Shown here one piece after another: positions 1 through 7,664 of a stretch of 64,000 nucleotides of DNA. The stretch spans positions 1 through 64,000 of the forward strand of contig JADLFL010000014.1 of assembly GCA_020845575.1 (NCBI GenBank). Direction: 5' to 3'. Position numbers and translations under genes: made by a program. The notes beneath the pieces are model-generated. The model was not told the origin of the DNA, did not search any database, and worked only from the letters and a program-made list of their open reading frames with translations. Positions within the stretch are counted from its first letter, which is position 1; each line of letters starts with the position of its first letter. Source of the stretch: Acidobacteriota bacterium (lineage in GTDB: Bacteria > Acidobacteriota > Vicinamibacteria > Vicinamibacterales > Vicinamibacteraceae).

Positions 1-1
1 C

Positions 2-475
2 GGCAACAAGGACATCATCACCGCCACGCACATGGCGAAGATGAAGGACAAGGCCATCGTCGGCAACATCGGTCACTTCGACAACGAGATCGACATGGCC
101 GGCCTGAAGAAGGTGCCCGGCATCGAGCGCATCAACATCAAGCCGCAGTACGACGAATGGCGCTTCCCCGACGGCCACAGCGTGATGATCCTCGCCGAGG
201 GCCGTCTGCTGAACCTCGGGTGCGCGACGGGTCATCCGAGCTTTGTGATGTCTGCCTCGTTCACCAATCAGGTGACGGCGCAGATCGAGCTCCACACCAA
301 CAACGCGGCGTACGAGAAGCAGGTCTACACGCTGCCCAAGCGCCTCGACGAGAAGGTGGCGCGGCTGCACCTCGACAAGCTCGGCGTGAAGCTCACGGTG
401 CTCGACAAGACGCAGGCCGACTACATCGGCGTCCCCGTCGAGGGTCCGTACAAGCCGGATCACTACCGGTACTGA
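2..475 (+). CDS. ahcY: Adenosylhomocysteinase, C-terminal part
   Basis: This is the last 157 residues of S-adenosyl-L-homocysteine hydrolase, the cytoplasmic NAD-dependent enzyme that splits S-adenosylhomocysteine into adenosine and homocysteine and so keeps the methylation cycle running. The reading frame is open at the left edge, so the start lies outside the window. Visible family features are the segment [12 protein letters not shown], the run [21 protein letters not shown], and the conserved tail KPDHYRY, whose Lys and Tyr contact NAD in the neighbouring subunit of the tetramer. The C-terminus is intact. The next gene is a permease behind a 159-nt gap holding repeats and a strong hairpin, so ahcY probably ends its own transcript. 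Confidence 0.97.
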   Translation, partial: GNKDIITATHMAKMKDKAIVGNIGHFDNEIDMAGLKKVPGIERINIKPQYDEWRFPDGHSVMILAEGRLLNLGCATGHPSFVMSASFTNQVTAQIELHTNNAAYEKQVYTLPKRLDEKVARLHLDKLGVKLTVLDKTQADYIGVPVEGPYKPDHYRY

Positions 476-486
476 GGCAAGCGCGT

Positions 487-514
487 CGGCAACGGGCAAC
501 CGGCAACCGGCAAC
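487..514. repeat. Tandem heptamer repeat, four units
   Basis: Four consecutive 7-bp units: CGGCAAC at 487, GGGCAAC at 494, CGGCAAC at 501 and CGGCAAC at 508. It lies between ahcY and the GntP permease. A second four-unit array of the same heptamer is at 23696-23723. Confidence 0.85.
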
Positions 515-524
515 CGCTTGGTTC

Positions 525-554
525 AGATGGAGGTCAGGGGCTTCAGCCCCTGGC
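525..554. repeat. REP-like palindromic repeat, copy 1
   Basis: A 30-bp unit beginning AGATGGAGGTCAGGGGC and folding through AGGGGC/GCCCCT. Its reverse complement matches 27 of 30 positions at 37344-37373. The copy is intergenic; no associated transposase is in the window. Confidence 0.75.
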
Positions 555-590
555 ACCGGTGCGGAGCAGACACATTCCGCATTCGGCATC

Positions 591-614
591 GAGTGGCGCC
601 TCGGGGCGCCACTC
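591..614. terminator. Perfect 10-bp hairpin between ahcY and the permease
   Basis: GAGTGGCGCC (591-600), a 4-nt loop TCGG, then GGCGCCACTC (605-614), fully complementary. There is no T-run after it, so it is either a U-less terminator for ahcY or a structure in the leader of the permease gene, whose start codon is 20 nt further on. Confidence 0.55.
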
Positions 615-634
615 GCGTTAGCATAGCGGCGCCC

Positions 635-1948
635 ATGCTCATCGCGCTCGCGGTTGCAGGCATCGTCGCGCTGATCCTGCTGCTCGCGGTTGCGCGCCTC
701 AACGCCTTCCTCGCCTTCCTCGTCGTCTGTCTCGGCGTGGGGCTCGCCGCGGGGCTGTCGCCCACGCAGGTCTCGCTCTCGATTCAGAAGGGCCTCGGCG
801 ACACGCTCGGCTCGCTCGCGATCGTCATCGGCCTCGGCGCCATGCTGGGGAAGATCGTCGCCGAGAGCGGCGCGGCGCAGCGCATCGCCACGAGCCTGAT
901 GCGCGTCAGCGGTCCGAGTTACGTGCAGTGGGCCCTGATGGTCACCGGCTTCATCGTCGGCCTGCCGCTGTTCTACGCGGTTGGCTTCGTGCTGGTGATC
1001 CCGGTCATCTTCAGCGTCGCCGCGCAGTACCGGCTGCCAACCGTCTACGTCGGCCTCCCGATGCTCGCGGCGTTGTCCGTGACGCACGGATACCTGCCTC
1101 CGCACCCGGCACCGGCCGCGCTCGTCCAGCAGTTCCACGCCGACATGGGGCTCACGCTCCTGTACGGGGTCGTGATCGCGATACCCGCCATTCTGCTCGC
1201 GGGCCCGGTCTACAGCCGCTTCGTGCGCCACATCGACCGCCCGCCGCTGGCCACCTTCACGCCGACGCTCGTGCCTGATGCCGACCTTCCGTCGCTCGGT
1301 GCGAGCCTCTGTTCGGCGTTGCTGCCCGTCGGCATGCTGGCCACGGGATCGGTACTCGTCACTATCGGCGGTGCGGACCAGGTATTGATGGCGGGACGCG
1401 CGCTGTCCGATCCCACGCTCGCGATGCTGTGCGGCGTGCTCGCTGCCGTTGCGTTGCTCGGACGACGGCAGGGGCGGTCACTGGCCGACGTGATGACGTG
1501 GTGCGAACGTGCCGTCGCCGACATCGCCTCGATGCTGCTCGTGGTGGGAGGGGCGGGTGCCTTCAAGCAGGTGCTGACCGACGCGGGCGCGAGTACCGCC
1601 ATCGCGAGTGCGCTTCTCAGGCTGCCCGCGCCGCCGCTCGTCCTGGCCTGGGTGATGGCCGGACTCGTGCGCGTGTGCGTCGGCTCGGCAACCGTGGCCG
1701 GCCTGACGACGGCAGGTCTCGTGGCACCGCTGGTCATCAGCGGCGCCGTCGATCCGAACCTCATGGTGCTGGCGATCGGTGCGGGAAGCCTCCTCCTCTC
1801 GCACGTGAACGACGGCGCCTTCTGGCTCTTCAAGGAATACTTTGCGCTGTCTGTCGCGGAGACCTTGCAGACGTGGACCGCAATGGAGACGATCGTGGCC
1901 ATCGTCGGACTCGCCGGCGTGCTCGTGCTCGACGTCCTGATTCACTGA
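635..1948 (+). CDS. GntP-family permease (gluconate/organic acid:H+ symporter family)
   Basis: An inner-membrane secondary transporter of 437 residues, the usual GntP length, hydrophobic throughout with about a dozen predicted membrane segments. Family-like stretches include GLGAMLGKIVAESGAA near the N-terminus, SVTHGYLPPHPAPAALVQ in the middle and the C-terminal HVNDGAFWLFKEYF. I chose ATG 635 because upstream in-frame codons would translate the repeat and hairpin region and are not membrane-like. It leads a tight + strand unit with RidA (9-nt gap), an M19 dipeptidase (1-nt gap) and an EEP-fold protein (overlap). That company argues for uptake of an amino- or sugar-acid-type substrate rather than plain gluconate; the substrate cannot be read from sequence. 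Confidence 0.88.
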   Translation: MLIALAVAGIVALILLLAVARLNAFLAFLVVCLGVGLAAGLSPTQVSLSIQKGLGDTLGSLAIVIGLGAMLGKIVAESGAAQRIATSLMRVSGPSYVQWALMVTGFIVGLPLFYAVGFVLVIPVIFSVAAQYRLPTVYVGLPMLAALSVTHGYLPPHPAPAALVQQFHADMGLTLLYGVVIAIPAILLAGPVYSRFVRHIDRPPLATFTPTLVPDADLPSLGASLCSALLPVGMLATGSVLVTIGGADQVLMAGRALSDPTLAMLCGVLAAVALLGRRQGRSLADVMTWCERAVADIASMLLVVGGAGAFKQVLTDAGASTAIASALLRLPAPPLVLAWVMAGLVRVCVGSATVAGLTTAGLVAPLVISGAVDPNLMVLAIGAGSLLLSHVNDGAFWLFKEYFALSVAETLQTWTAMETIVAIVGLAGVLVLDVLIH

Positions 1949-1957
1949 CCAACACCC

Positions 1958-2425
1958 ATGACTCCTGAACAACGCTTCGCTGCTCTCGGCCTCGAACTCC
2001 CGCCCGCCCCCAGACCGATGGGCGTCTACAAGCCCGGCCTCATCGAGGGACCGTATCTCTACGTGTCGGGGCATGGCACGATGCGCGCCGACGGCACGAT
2101 GATCACCGGCCGCGTGGGCGAGGCCCTCGATGCCGACGCCGCCAAGCTCGCCGCGCGCCAGGTGGGACTGTCGATCATCGCGACGATCCGCGCCACCGTC
2201 GGCTCGCTCGATCGCGTGCAGCGCGTGGTGAAGGTGCTCGGCATGGTGTGGGCCACGCCCGAGTTCGACAGGCACCCGTTCGTCGTGAACGGCTGCAGCG
2301 AGCTCTTCGCGGCCATCTGGGGCGACGACCTCGGCGTGGGCGTGCGCAGCGCGGTGGGCATGGGGTCGCTGCCGGGCAACATCCCCGTCGAGATCGAAGC
2401 GCTGTTCCGCCTGACGGACGCCTGA
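1958..2425 (+). CDS. RidA/YjgF/UK114-family protein
   Basis: A 155-residue cytoplasmic protein of the RidA superfamily. Family members hydrolyse reactive enamine/imine intermediates released by PLP enzymes, or act in catabolic pathways as specialised deaminases. Recognisable features are the N-terminal PRPMGVYKPGLIEGPYLYVSGHG, corresponding to the family's strand with a surface-exposed substrate pocket, and the segment VVKVLGMVWATPEF. It is somewhat longer than canonical 125-130-aa RidA, fitting the YjgF-like subgroup that includes about 150-aa proteins. The start is the only ATG fitting the 9-nt gap after the permease. Its place between a transporter and a dipeptidase suggests it cleans up imines from amino acid breakdown. 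Confidence 0.9.
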   Translation: MTPEQRFAALGLELPPAPRPMGVYKPGLIEGPYLYVSGHGTMRADGTMITGRVGEALDADAAKLAARQVGLSIIATIRATVGSLDRVQRVVKVLGMVWATPEFDRHPFVVNGCSELFAAIWGDDLGVGVRSAVGMGSLPGNIPVEIEALFRLTDA

Positions 2426-2426
2426 C

Positions 2427-3518
2427 ATGCTGCTCGTCGACGCGCACCTCGACCTGTCGATGAACGCGCTCGAATGGAACCGCGACCTGCGTCAGCCTGT
2501 CGCGGCCATCAGAGCACGTGAGGCCGGACTCACCGACAGGCCCGATCGCGGTCGCGCCACCGTCTCGCTTCCCGAGCTGAAAAGGGGACGCGTCGGCCTC
2601 GTGGTCGCCACGCAGATCGCACGCTACGTCGCACCGTCCAATCCGCTGCCCGGCTGGCACTCGGCGGAGCAGGCGTGGGCGCAGACGCAGGGTCAACTCG
2701 CGTGGTATCGCGAGATGGAACGCGCGGGGGAGATGACGGCGATCGTGGACCTCCCGTCGCTCGATGCACACCTCGCGCGCTGGCAGGAGGCGGGCGGCAA
2801 CGTCGATGCGTTACCCGTTGGTTACATTCGCAGCCTCGAAGGAGCCGACTCGCTGGTGTCGGTGGAGTATCTGGAACGCGCGGTGCGCGACGGCCTGCGT
2901 GCCGTGGGACCCGCGCACTACGGGCCTGGACGATACGCGCCCGGCACGCATACGACGGGACGCCTCGAAGCCGACGGACCGGCCCTGCTCGCGGCGATGG
3001 AGCGCTTCGGCGTGATTCTCGACGTCACGCACCTGAGCGACGACAGCCTCTGGCAGGCACTCGACCTGTTCGGCGGTGCCGTGTGGGCGAGCCATCACAA
3101 CGCACGCGCGCTCGTCGACGACCAGCGCCAGCTTCCCGACGATCAGATCAAGGCGGTCGTCGCCAGGGGCGCCGTCATCGGCGCGTCGTGCGATGCGTGG
3201 ATGATCGTGCCGAACTGGGTGCGCGGCGTGTCGACGCCGCAGTCCGCCGGCTGCACGTTCGAGAGGCTGGCCGATCACGTCCTGCACATCTGCTCGCTGG
3301 CGGGCTCGACGCGTCACGTCTGCATCGGATCGGATCTCGACGGCGCGTTCGGCACCGAGCAGACGCCTGCCGACCTCGACACGATCGTCGACCTGCACCG
3401 CCTCTGCGACGTACTCGCCTCGCGCGGGTTCTCCGACGAGGATCTGGAGCGCTTCCGCTGGCGCAACATCGTCGATTTCATCAGGGCCCACTGGGCCGGA
3501 CGGGAGTGGCTGCAATGA
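2427..3518 (+). CDS. Membrane dipeptidase-like protein, peptidase family M19
   Basis: A 363-residue zinc-dependent dipeptidase of the renal dipeptidase family, an amidohydrolase-fold TIM barrel that often accepts dipeptides with a C-terminal D-residue. Metal ligands are visible in order: HLD at residues 7-9 (HxD), a Glu in SLEGADS near 138, His 202 in DVTHLSDDS, and the HH pair at 223-224 in ASHHNARAL. A late IGSDLDG supplies the conserved Asp. No signal peptide is seen, so the enzyme is probably cytoplasmic, unlike the animal enzyme. The gene starts 1 nt after ridA and its stop overlaps the next start (ATGA), so it is translated as part of one operon. Confidence 0.92.
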   Translation: MLLVDAHLDLSMNALEWNRDLRQPVAAIRAREAGLTDRPDRGRATVSLPELKRGRVGLVVATQIARYVAPSNPLPGWHSAEQAWAQTQGQLAWYREMERAGEMTAIVDLPSLDAHLARWQEAGGNVDALPVGYIRSLEGADSLVSVEYLERAVRDGLRAVGPAHYGPGRYAPGTHTTGRLEADGPALLAAMERFGVILDVTHLSDDSLWQALDLFGGAVWASHHNARALVDDQRQLPDDQIKAVVARGAVIGASCDAWMIVPNWVRGVSTPQSAGCTFERLADHVLHICSLAGSTRHVCIGSDLDGAFGTEQTPADLDTIVDLHRLCDVLASRGFSDEDLERFRWRNIVDFIRAHWAGREWLQ

Positions 3519-4375
3519 CGCGTCGCGTACTCATCGCCGCATGTGCGGCGCTCGGACTGGCTGCGGTCGCGCCGCCGACCTTCGCGCAGACGACCGATGA
3601 CGCCCTGCGCGTCATGAGCTTCAACATCCGCTACGGCACCGCGAAGGACGGCGACAATCACTGGGACAACCGCAAGGCGTTCCTCGTCGACGTACTGCGT
3701 GCCGAGGCGCCTGACATCGTCGGCCTCCAGGAGGCGCTCCACGACCAGATTGCGTACATCGTCGACGCACTGCCCGACTACTCGGTCGTCGGCGTCGGGC
3801 GCGACGATGGCGTATGGAAGGGGGAGTACACGGCGATCCTGTACAAGCGGGCGAGGCTGTCTCTCCAGCGCACCGACACGTTCTGGTTCTCGGAGACGCC
3901 GACAGTCGTGGCGTCGACGAGTTGGGGCAACTCCATCACGCGCATCTGCACGTGGGCGCAGTTCACGACGCCGGACGGACGTCCGCTGACGGTGTTCAAT
4001 CTTCACCTCGATCACCAGTCGCAGCCGTCGCGCGAGAAGTCGGCGGCGCTGCTGCGCGCACGCATCGACGCGCGCGATCCGAAAGCGCCCGCTATCGTGA
4101 TGGGCGACTTCAACTCCGGCGAGCGCAACCCGGCGGTCGCGACGATGCGTGAGGGCGGCACGCTGGTCGACACGTTCCGCGTCAAGCATCCCGATGCGTC
4201 GCCCGTGGGCACGTTCACGGGCTTCAAGTACGGCCAGGTGTCGGGTGAGAAGATCGACTACATCTTCGCGACGGCGGATTGGGAAGTCGTCGAAGCCGCG
4301 ATCGTCAGAACCGAGCGCAACCAGCGGTATCCGTCCGATCACTTCCCCGTGACGGCCGTCCTCCGCCGCCGCTAG
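3515..4375 (+). CDS. Exported endonuclease/exonuclease/phosphatase-family protein
   Basis: A 286-residue protein with a clear N-terminal signal peptide (to about residue 25, ending PPTFAQ), so it works outside the cytoplasm. The rest is an EEP-superfamily phosphodiesterase fold: VMSFNIRYG (metal-site Asn), VGLQEAL (metal Glu), NLHLDHQS, VMGDFNSGE and the closing SDHFPVTA with the catalytic Asp-His. Substrates in this superfamily range from nucleic acids to phosphoinositides and sphingomyelin and cannot be told here. ATG 3515 overlaps the dipeptidase stop codon. A long in-frame extension upstream of it merely reads the dipeptidase gene in another frame. Confidence 0.9.
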   Translation: MTRRVLIAACAALGLAAVAPPTFAQTTDDALRVMSFNIRYGTAKDGDNHWDNRKAFLVDVLRAEAPDIVGLQEALHDQIAYIVDALPDYSVVGVGRDDGVWKGEYTAILYKRARLSLQRTDTFWFSETPTVVASTSWGNSITRICTWAQFTTPDGRPLTVFNLHLDHQSQPSREKSAALLRARIDARDPKAPAIVMGDFNSGERNPAVATMREGGTLVDTFRVKHPDASPVGTFTGFKYGQVSGEKIDYIFATADWEVVEAAIVRTERNQRYPSDHFPVTAVLRRR

Positions 4376-4413
4376 CCGCGGGGCACATGGCGTGGGTGCG
4401 GCGCTTGTAACGC

Positions 4414-5628
4414 TCAGCGGCGTCGAAGACTGCCTGTCAGCGTCAGCGTCTCGTCGCCGCGTTTCACGGTGGCGACGAGCGAATCGCCCCACTGTTTCTT
4501 GTCGATGAGCGCCCGAATCTCGACGTCCTTGCGGATCGGCTGGCCGTCGAGCGTCAGCAGGTCGTCGCCGGCCTTGATGCCCATCGCCTCGGCCGTCGAG
4601 CCCGGCGTCACCAGGAGGACGTTGGTGGGCTGCTCGCCGTTACTGCGGAACGACACGCCGAACGTGGGGTGGAGCGGGTAGGTCTCGGTCGGCACACCCC
4701 ACACGATGTCGCCGACCGACGCACGTACTGACGTCGGCGAGGCCGGCGACGTCGCGACGGGCATCACCGTCGCCACGCGCCTGTCGGTGTAGGCCGCGGC
4801 CTGTCGGGCGATGCCAAGGTTGTAGGCGACATGCCCGCTGCCCACCAGCACCACGACAACGGCCTTCGGATCGGGCGTGCTCTTCGCCAGTTCGACGGCA
4901 TGGAACGCCATCGTTGCATCCCACGCACACTGCGCGTCGATCATGCGCTGGAGCGTGTCGGCCGGCATGCCCGAGCCGTGTGAACTCCCGCCGCCGATGA
5001 ACGCGGTGAACATCTGCTTGTGTTCGTCGTGCGTCGTGTCGATCGTCGGTGCCAGCCTGCCGCGCTCCATCCCGCCGATGCTCGTGAGGCCGCGACGACC
5101 GACCATCGAGATGATGGCGCGCGGCGCGTTGATCCCGCGCAGCGACAGCCGATGCTGTTTCGCGAGCTGGAAAATCTCCCTGTAGTACCCCCAGGGATAG
5201 CCCCAGTAGTCGTACCAGCCTGATTCACGCAGGAGCGCCGCCTCGTCGATGCCGCCACGCATCCAGCGATCGAACGGTGCGGTGGGCGCGTCGTCGGGGA
5301 ACATCTCCAGGCCGATTGTCACCTTGCGACCGGCACGCTGCAGCGCCGCGATCACGGCCGCCTGCACGCGGTGCGATTCCGCCGACGTGTGCGACTCTCC
5401 GACGAGCACGATGGCGGCGTCGGCCAATGCGGCCACCGCCTCGTCGGGCGACACGTCGACGCCCTTGTGCGTGTCGTGAATCTGATCGACGCCCAGCGCG
5501 ATCGAGCGCGCCTTGCGCGCGGGATCGCCGATCTCGAGGTCGAGGGGGCCACGCGACTGCGCGGACGCCGACGACGCCACGAGCACGATCGTCGAGAGAA
5601 CCAGGGACGTTCGTCGCCGCATCGTCAT
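4414..5628 (-). CDS. ChaN-like haem/iron-regulated protein fused to a PDZ domain
   Basis: A 404-residue exported protein: signal peptide to about residue 24 (ASSASAQ), a ChaN-type domain from about 45 to 290 with the signature VLVGESHTS (GESH at 77-80) and GLEMFPDDA, and a C-terminal PDZ domain from about 315 (GDDLLTLDGQPI). ChaN proteins are haem-binding lipoproteins linked to iron uptake in Gram-negative bacteria; here there is no lipobox. PDZ domains bind peptide C-termini, so this looks like a sensor or adaptor. The first ATG was chosen because it overlaps the upstream peroxiredoxin stop (ATGA), coupling the two genes. Confidence 0.85.
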   Translation of the reverse strand: MTMRRRTSLVLSTIVLVASSASAQSRGPLDLEIGDPARKARSIALGVDQIHDTHKGVDVSPDEAVAALADAAIVLVGESHTSAESHRVQAAVIAALQRAGRKVTIGLEMFPDDAPTAPFDRWMRGGIDEAALLRESGWYDYWGYPWGYYREIFQLAKQHRLSLRGINAPRAIISMVGRRGLTSIGGMERGRLAPTIDTTHDEHKQMFTAFIGGGSSHGSGMPADTLQRMIDAQCAWDATMAFHAVELAKSTPDPKAVVVVLVGSGHVAYNLGIARQAAAYTDRRVATVMPVATSPASPTSVRASVGDIVWGVPTETYPLHPTFGVSFRSNGEQPTNVLLVTPGSTAEAMGIKAGDDLLTLDGQPIRKDVEIRALIDKKQWGDSLVATVKRGDETLTLTGSLRRR

Positions 5629-6101
5629 CGCCGTTCCGCCCCCTCGACGACGGCCAGCACGTCGGCCGCGTGCGCGTCGACTTTCACGCCGTCCCAGCGC
5701 CGCGCCACCGTGCCATCAGGCGCGACGAGATACGTGGTCCGCGCGATGCCCATGAACGTCCTTCCATAGAGGCGCTTCTCCTGCCACACGCCGTACCGCT
5801 CGCACACGGCGTGATCCTCGTCGGCGAGGAGGGGATACGCAAGTCCGTGCCGGCGCGCGAACGTCGCCTTGCTCGCCGTGTCGAGGATGCTGATGCCGAA
5901 CACCACCGCACCCGCGCGCGAGAAGTCGGGTAGCGCGTCCTGGAATCCGCACGCTTCCGTGGTACACCCCGGCGTGGCGTCCTTCGGATAGAAGAAGAGC
6001 ACCACCGGCTGGCCTGCGCAATCGGCAAGCGCGCGGACGACACCATCCTGATCCGGGAGCGCGAACTGTGGCGCCTTCGCGCCTGGTTCGAGAAGAGCCA
6101 T
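5625..6101 (-). CDS. bcp: Thioredoxin-dependent peroxiredoxin, BCP/PrxQ type
   Basis: A 158-residue peroxiredoxin that reduces hydrogen peroxide and organic hydroperoxides with electrons from thioredoxin. The active site is FYPKDATPGCTTEACGF: peroxidatic Cys46 in the P-G-C-T motif and resolving Cys51 five residues on, the classic BCP arrangement. Length matches the family. No signal peptide is visible, so it is cytoplasmic. The start at MALLEPGAKAPQF matches the family's usual beginning. It is the first gene of a two-gene unit with the ChaN-PDZ gene, which suggests joint handling of iron or haem and peroxide stress. Confidence 0.95.
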   Translation of the reverse strand: MALLEPGAKAPQFALPDQDGVVRALADCAGQPVVLFFYPKDATPGCTTEACGFQDALPDFSRAGAVVFGISILDTASKATFARRHGLAYPLLADEDHAVCERYGVWQEKRLYGRTFMGIARTTYLVAPDGTVARRWDGVKVDAHAADVLAVVEGAERR

Positions 6102-6185
6102 GGCCCTACAGGCTACCTGAACCGGCGTCCGGCGTCTCCGGCGGTTTACACTGGTCCGGATGACCGTTGGTCCAGAGCCGTCCCG

Positions 6186-7091
6186 GTGGCACGCGTAGCC
6201 GTGCCGGCAGGCCCGAGGCAGTGCGGCGCCGCGCCGCGCGAGGGGCATACCTACACCGGCGACATCCGACTCGCCGAGGGCTTCCATTCGGAGGTGCTCG
6301 GCAACAGCCGAGACGTCCTGATCTACCTGCCGCCGGGGTACGACGACGAACCCGAGCGCCGCTATCCGGTGCTCTACCTGCACGACGGACAGAACGTGTT
6401 CGACGCGAGTACGGCGTTTGCCGGCGTCTCGTGGGCCGTGGACGAGACGGCCGAGCGGCTCATACGCGAAAAGGCGATCGCGCCGGTCATCATCGTCGCC
6501 ATCAATCACGCCGGAACCGCCAGGGCCGACGAGTTCGCGCCGACGCGCGACGCCCACCGCGACGCCGGCGGCCGGGCAGACCGCTACGCGCGCTTCCTCG
6601 TCGACGAGCTCAAACCGTACATCGATCGCACGTTCCGTACGCGGCCGGATGCGGTAGACACCGCGCTCGGCGGGTCGTCGCTCGGCGGCCTCGTCACGCT
6701 GCACATGGGCCTCGAGTATCCGCACGTGTTCGGTGGGCTGGCGGTGCTGTCCCCGTCGATCTGGTGGGACCGTCGCGCGATCCTCGAGCGGTTCGCCAGA
6801 CTCGAGACGCACCTGCCATGGCGGATCTGGCTCGACGTCGGCACTGCCGAAGGGCGCGACACGCTGCGTAACGCACGCGCGCTGAAAGCCCTGCTACTGG
6901 AGAAGGGCTGGGCGGACGGCGATGATCTGCGGTACGTCGAAGCGCGCGGGGCGCCGCACAGCGAGGCGGCATGGGCGGCGCGGATCGGACCGATTCTGGA
7001 GTATCTGTTCCCCGCGAAGCCGCGCACGCGACGGCGGCGTTCACCGGCCACACGACCAGGGTTGCGCGGCCGCGTCGGGTCACCGTGGTGA
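6186..7091 (+). CDS. Alpha/beta-hydrolase esterase (Esterase D / Fes-like)
   Basis: A 301-residue hydrolase of the putative esterase family that includes feruloyl esterases and enterochelin esterase. The segment VLIYLPPGYDDEPERRYPVL is characteristic, followed by LHDGQNVFD, the nucleophile elbow GGSSLGG with Ser165, an Asp in WLDVGTAEG and the likely catalytic His in GAPHSEAAW. There is no signal peptide, so it probably acts in the cytoplasm. GTG 6186 is the first usable start in frame; I see no ATG. The last 25 residues are Arg/Pro-rich and unlike the family. It is transcribed alone, divergent from the peroxiredoxin gene. Confidence 0.85.
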   Translation: MARVAVPAGPRQCGAAPREGHTYTGDIRLAEGFHSEVLGNSRDVLIYLPPGYDDEPERRYPVLYLHDGQNVFDASTAFAGVSWAVDETAERLIREKAIAPVIIVAINHAGTARADEFAPTRDAHRDAGGRADRYARFLVDELKPYIDRTFRTRPDAVDTALGGSSLGGLVTLHMGLEYPHVFGGLAVLSPSIWWDRRAILERFARLETHLPWRIWLDVGTAEGRDTLRNARALKALLLEKGWADGDDLRYVEARGAPHSEAAWAARIGPILEYLFPAKPRTRRRRSPATRPGLRGRVGSPW

Positions 7092-7095
7092 CGCC

Positions 7096-7578
7096 TCAGG
7101 GCTTCTGCCGTGATTTCTCGAGCGCCTGCACCTCGGCCTCGACCTGGGCCTTCGCCTTCTGCTCCTCGCGCTTGCGGAAGGCGTTCCTGATCGCGCCGAT
7201 CGTGTTCCCCCCGACGGGGACGCCCACGGGGTAGAGCTGCGCGCGATGCTGGCGCGGGATCATGATCGACTGCATCTCGTAGTGGTAGATCGGGTACCAC
7301 GGACGCACGTACCCCGGCGTCGCCGTCGTCTGGTCGTACAGCCAGCCGAAGTCGTAGTCGATGTCGTCGCGGGTTTCCTCGACGCGCACCGTGTAGTCGG
7401 CACGCACGGGGCCGAGCAGGATCGACTCTACGGGCTGCGCCGCGAACTGCCGGCGGATGCGGTCCAGGTCGGCGTCCGAGCGAGCCGCCGGCTGCCGGGC
7501 CATCGCAGGGGAGGTGCCAAGGGCGACACCCAGCAGCAGGACCGTGGCGATGAACGGTCGGTACGGCGGCATGTTCAT
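7096..7578 (-). CDS. Small exported protein of unknown function
   Basis: A 160-residue protein I do not recognise. It has a signal peptide to about residue 28 (PAMARQ), then a mature part rich in Tyr and Trp (WLYDQTTATPGYVRPWYPIYH) and a strongly charged, helical, possibly coiled-coil tail (RKREEQKAKAQVEAEVQALE). No Cys for lipidation is seen. It ends four bases from the convergent esterase gene and stands alone on its strand, 86 nt beyond sucB in the same direction, so it could be an extra gene at the end of the sucAB transcript. Confidence 0.75.
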   Translation of the reverse strand: MNMPPYRPFIATVLLLGVALGTSPAMARQPAARSDADLDRIRRQFAAQPVESILLGPVRADYTVRVEETRDDIDYDFGWLYDQTTATPGYVRPWYPIYHYEMQSIMIPRQHRAQLYPVGVPVGGNTIGAIRNAFRKREEQKAKAQVEAEVQALEKSRQKP

Positions 7579-7664
7579 AGGACGTTGTCACGACGGCACC
7601 GGCCTGTCACCGATACCGCCTCATTCGATCGCGACGTTGGGGCGGGACGTACCGAGTCGGCGCG

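Noticed and set aside
487..554. Possible CRISPR array
   Set aside because: The repeats are 7-bp tandem units and a single palindrome, with no regularly spaced 25-40-bp repeats and no cas genes.
2675..3514. N-terminal extension of the EEP-family protein
   Set aside because: It would read the dipeptidase gene in another frame; the ATG at 3515 begins a signal peptide and overlaps the upstream stop in the usual way.
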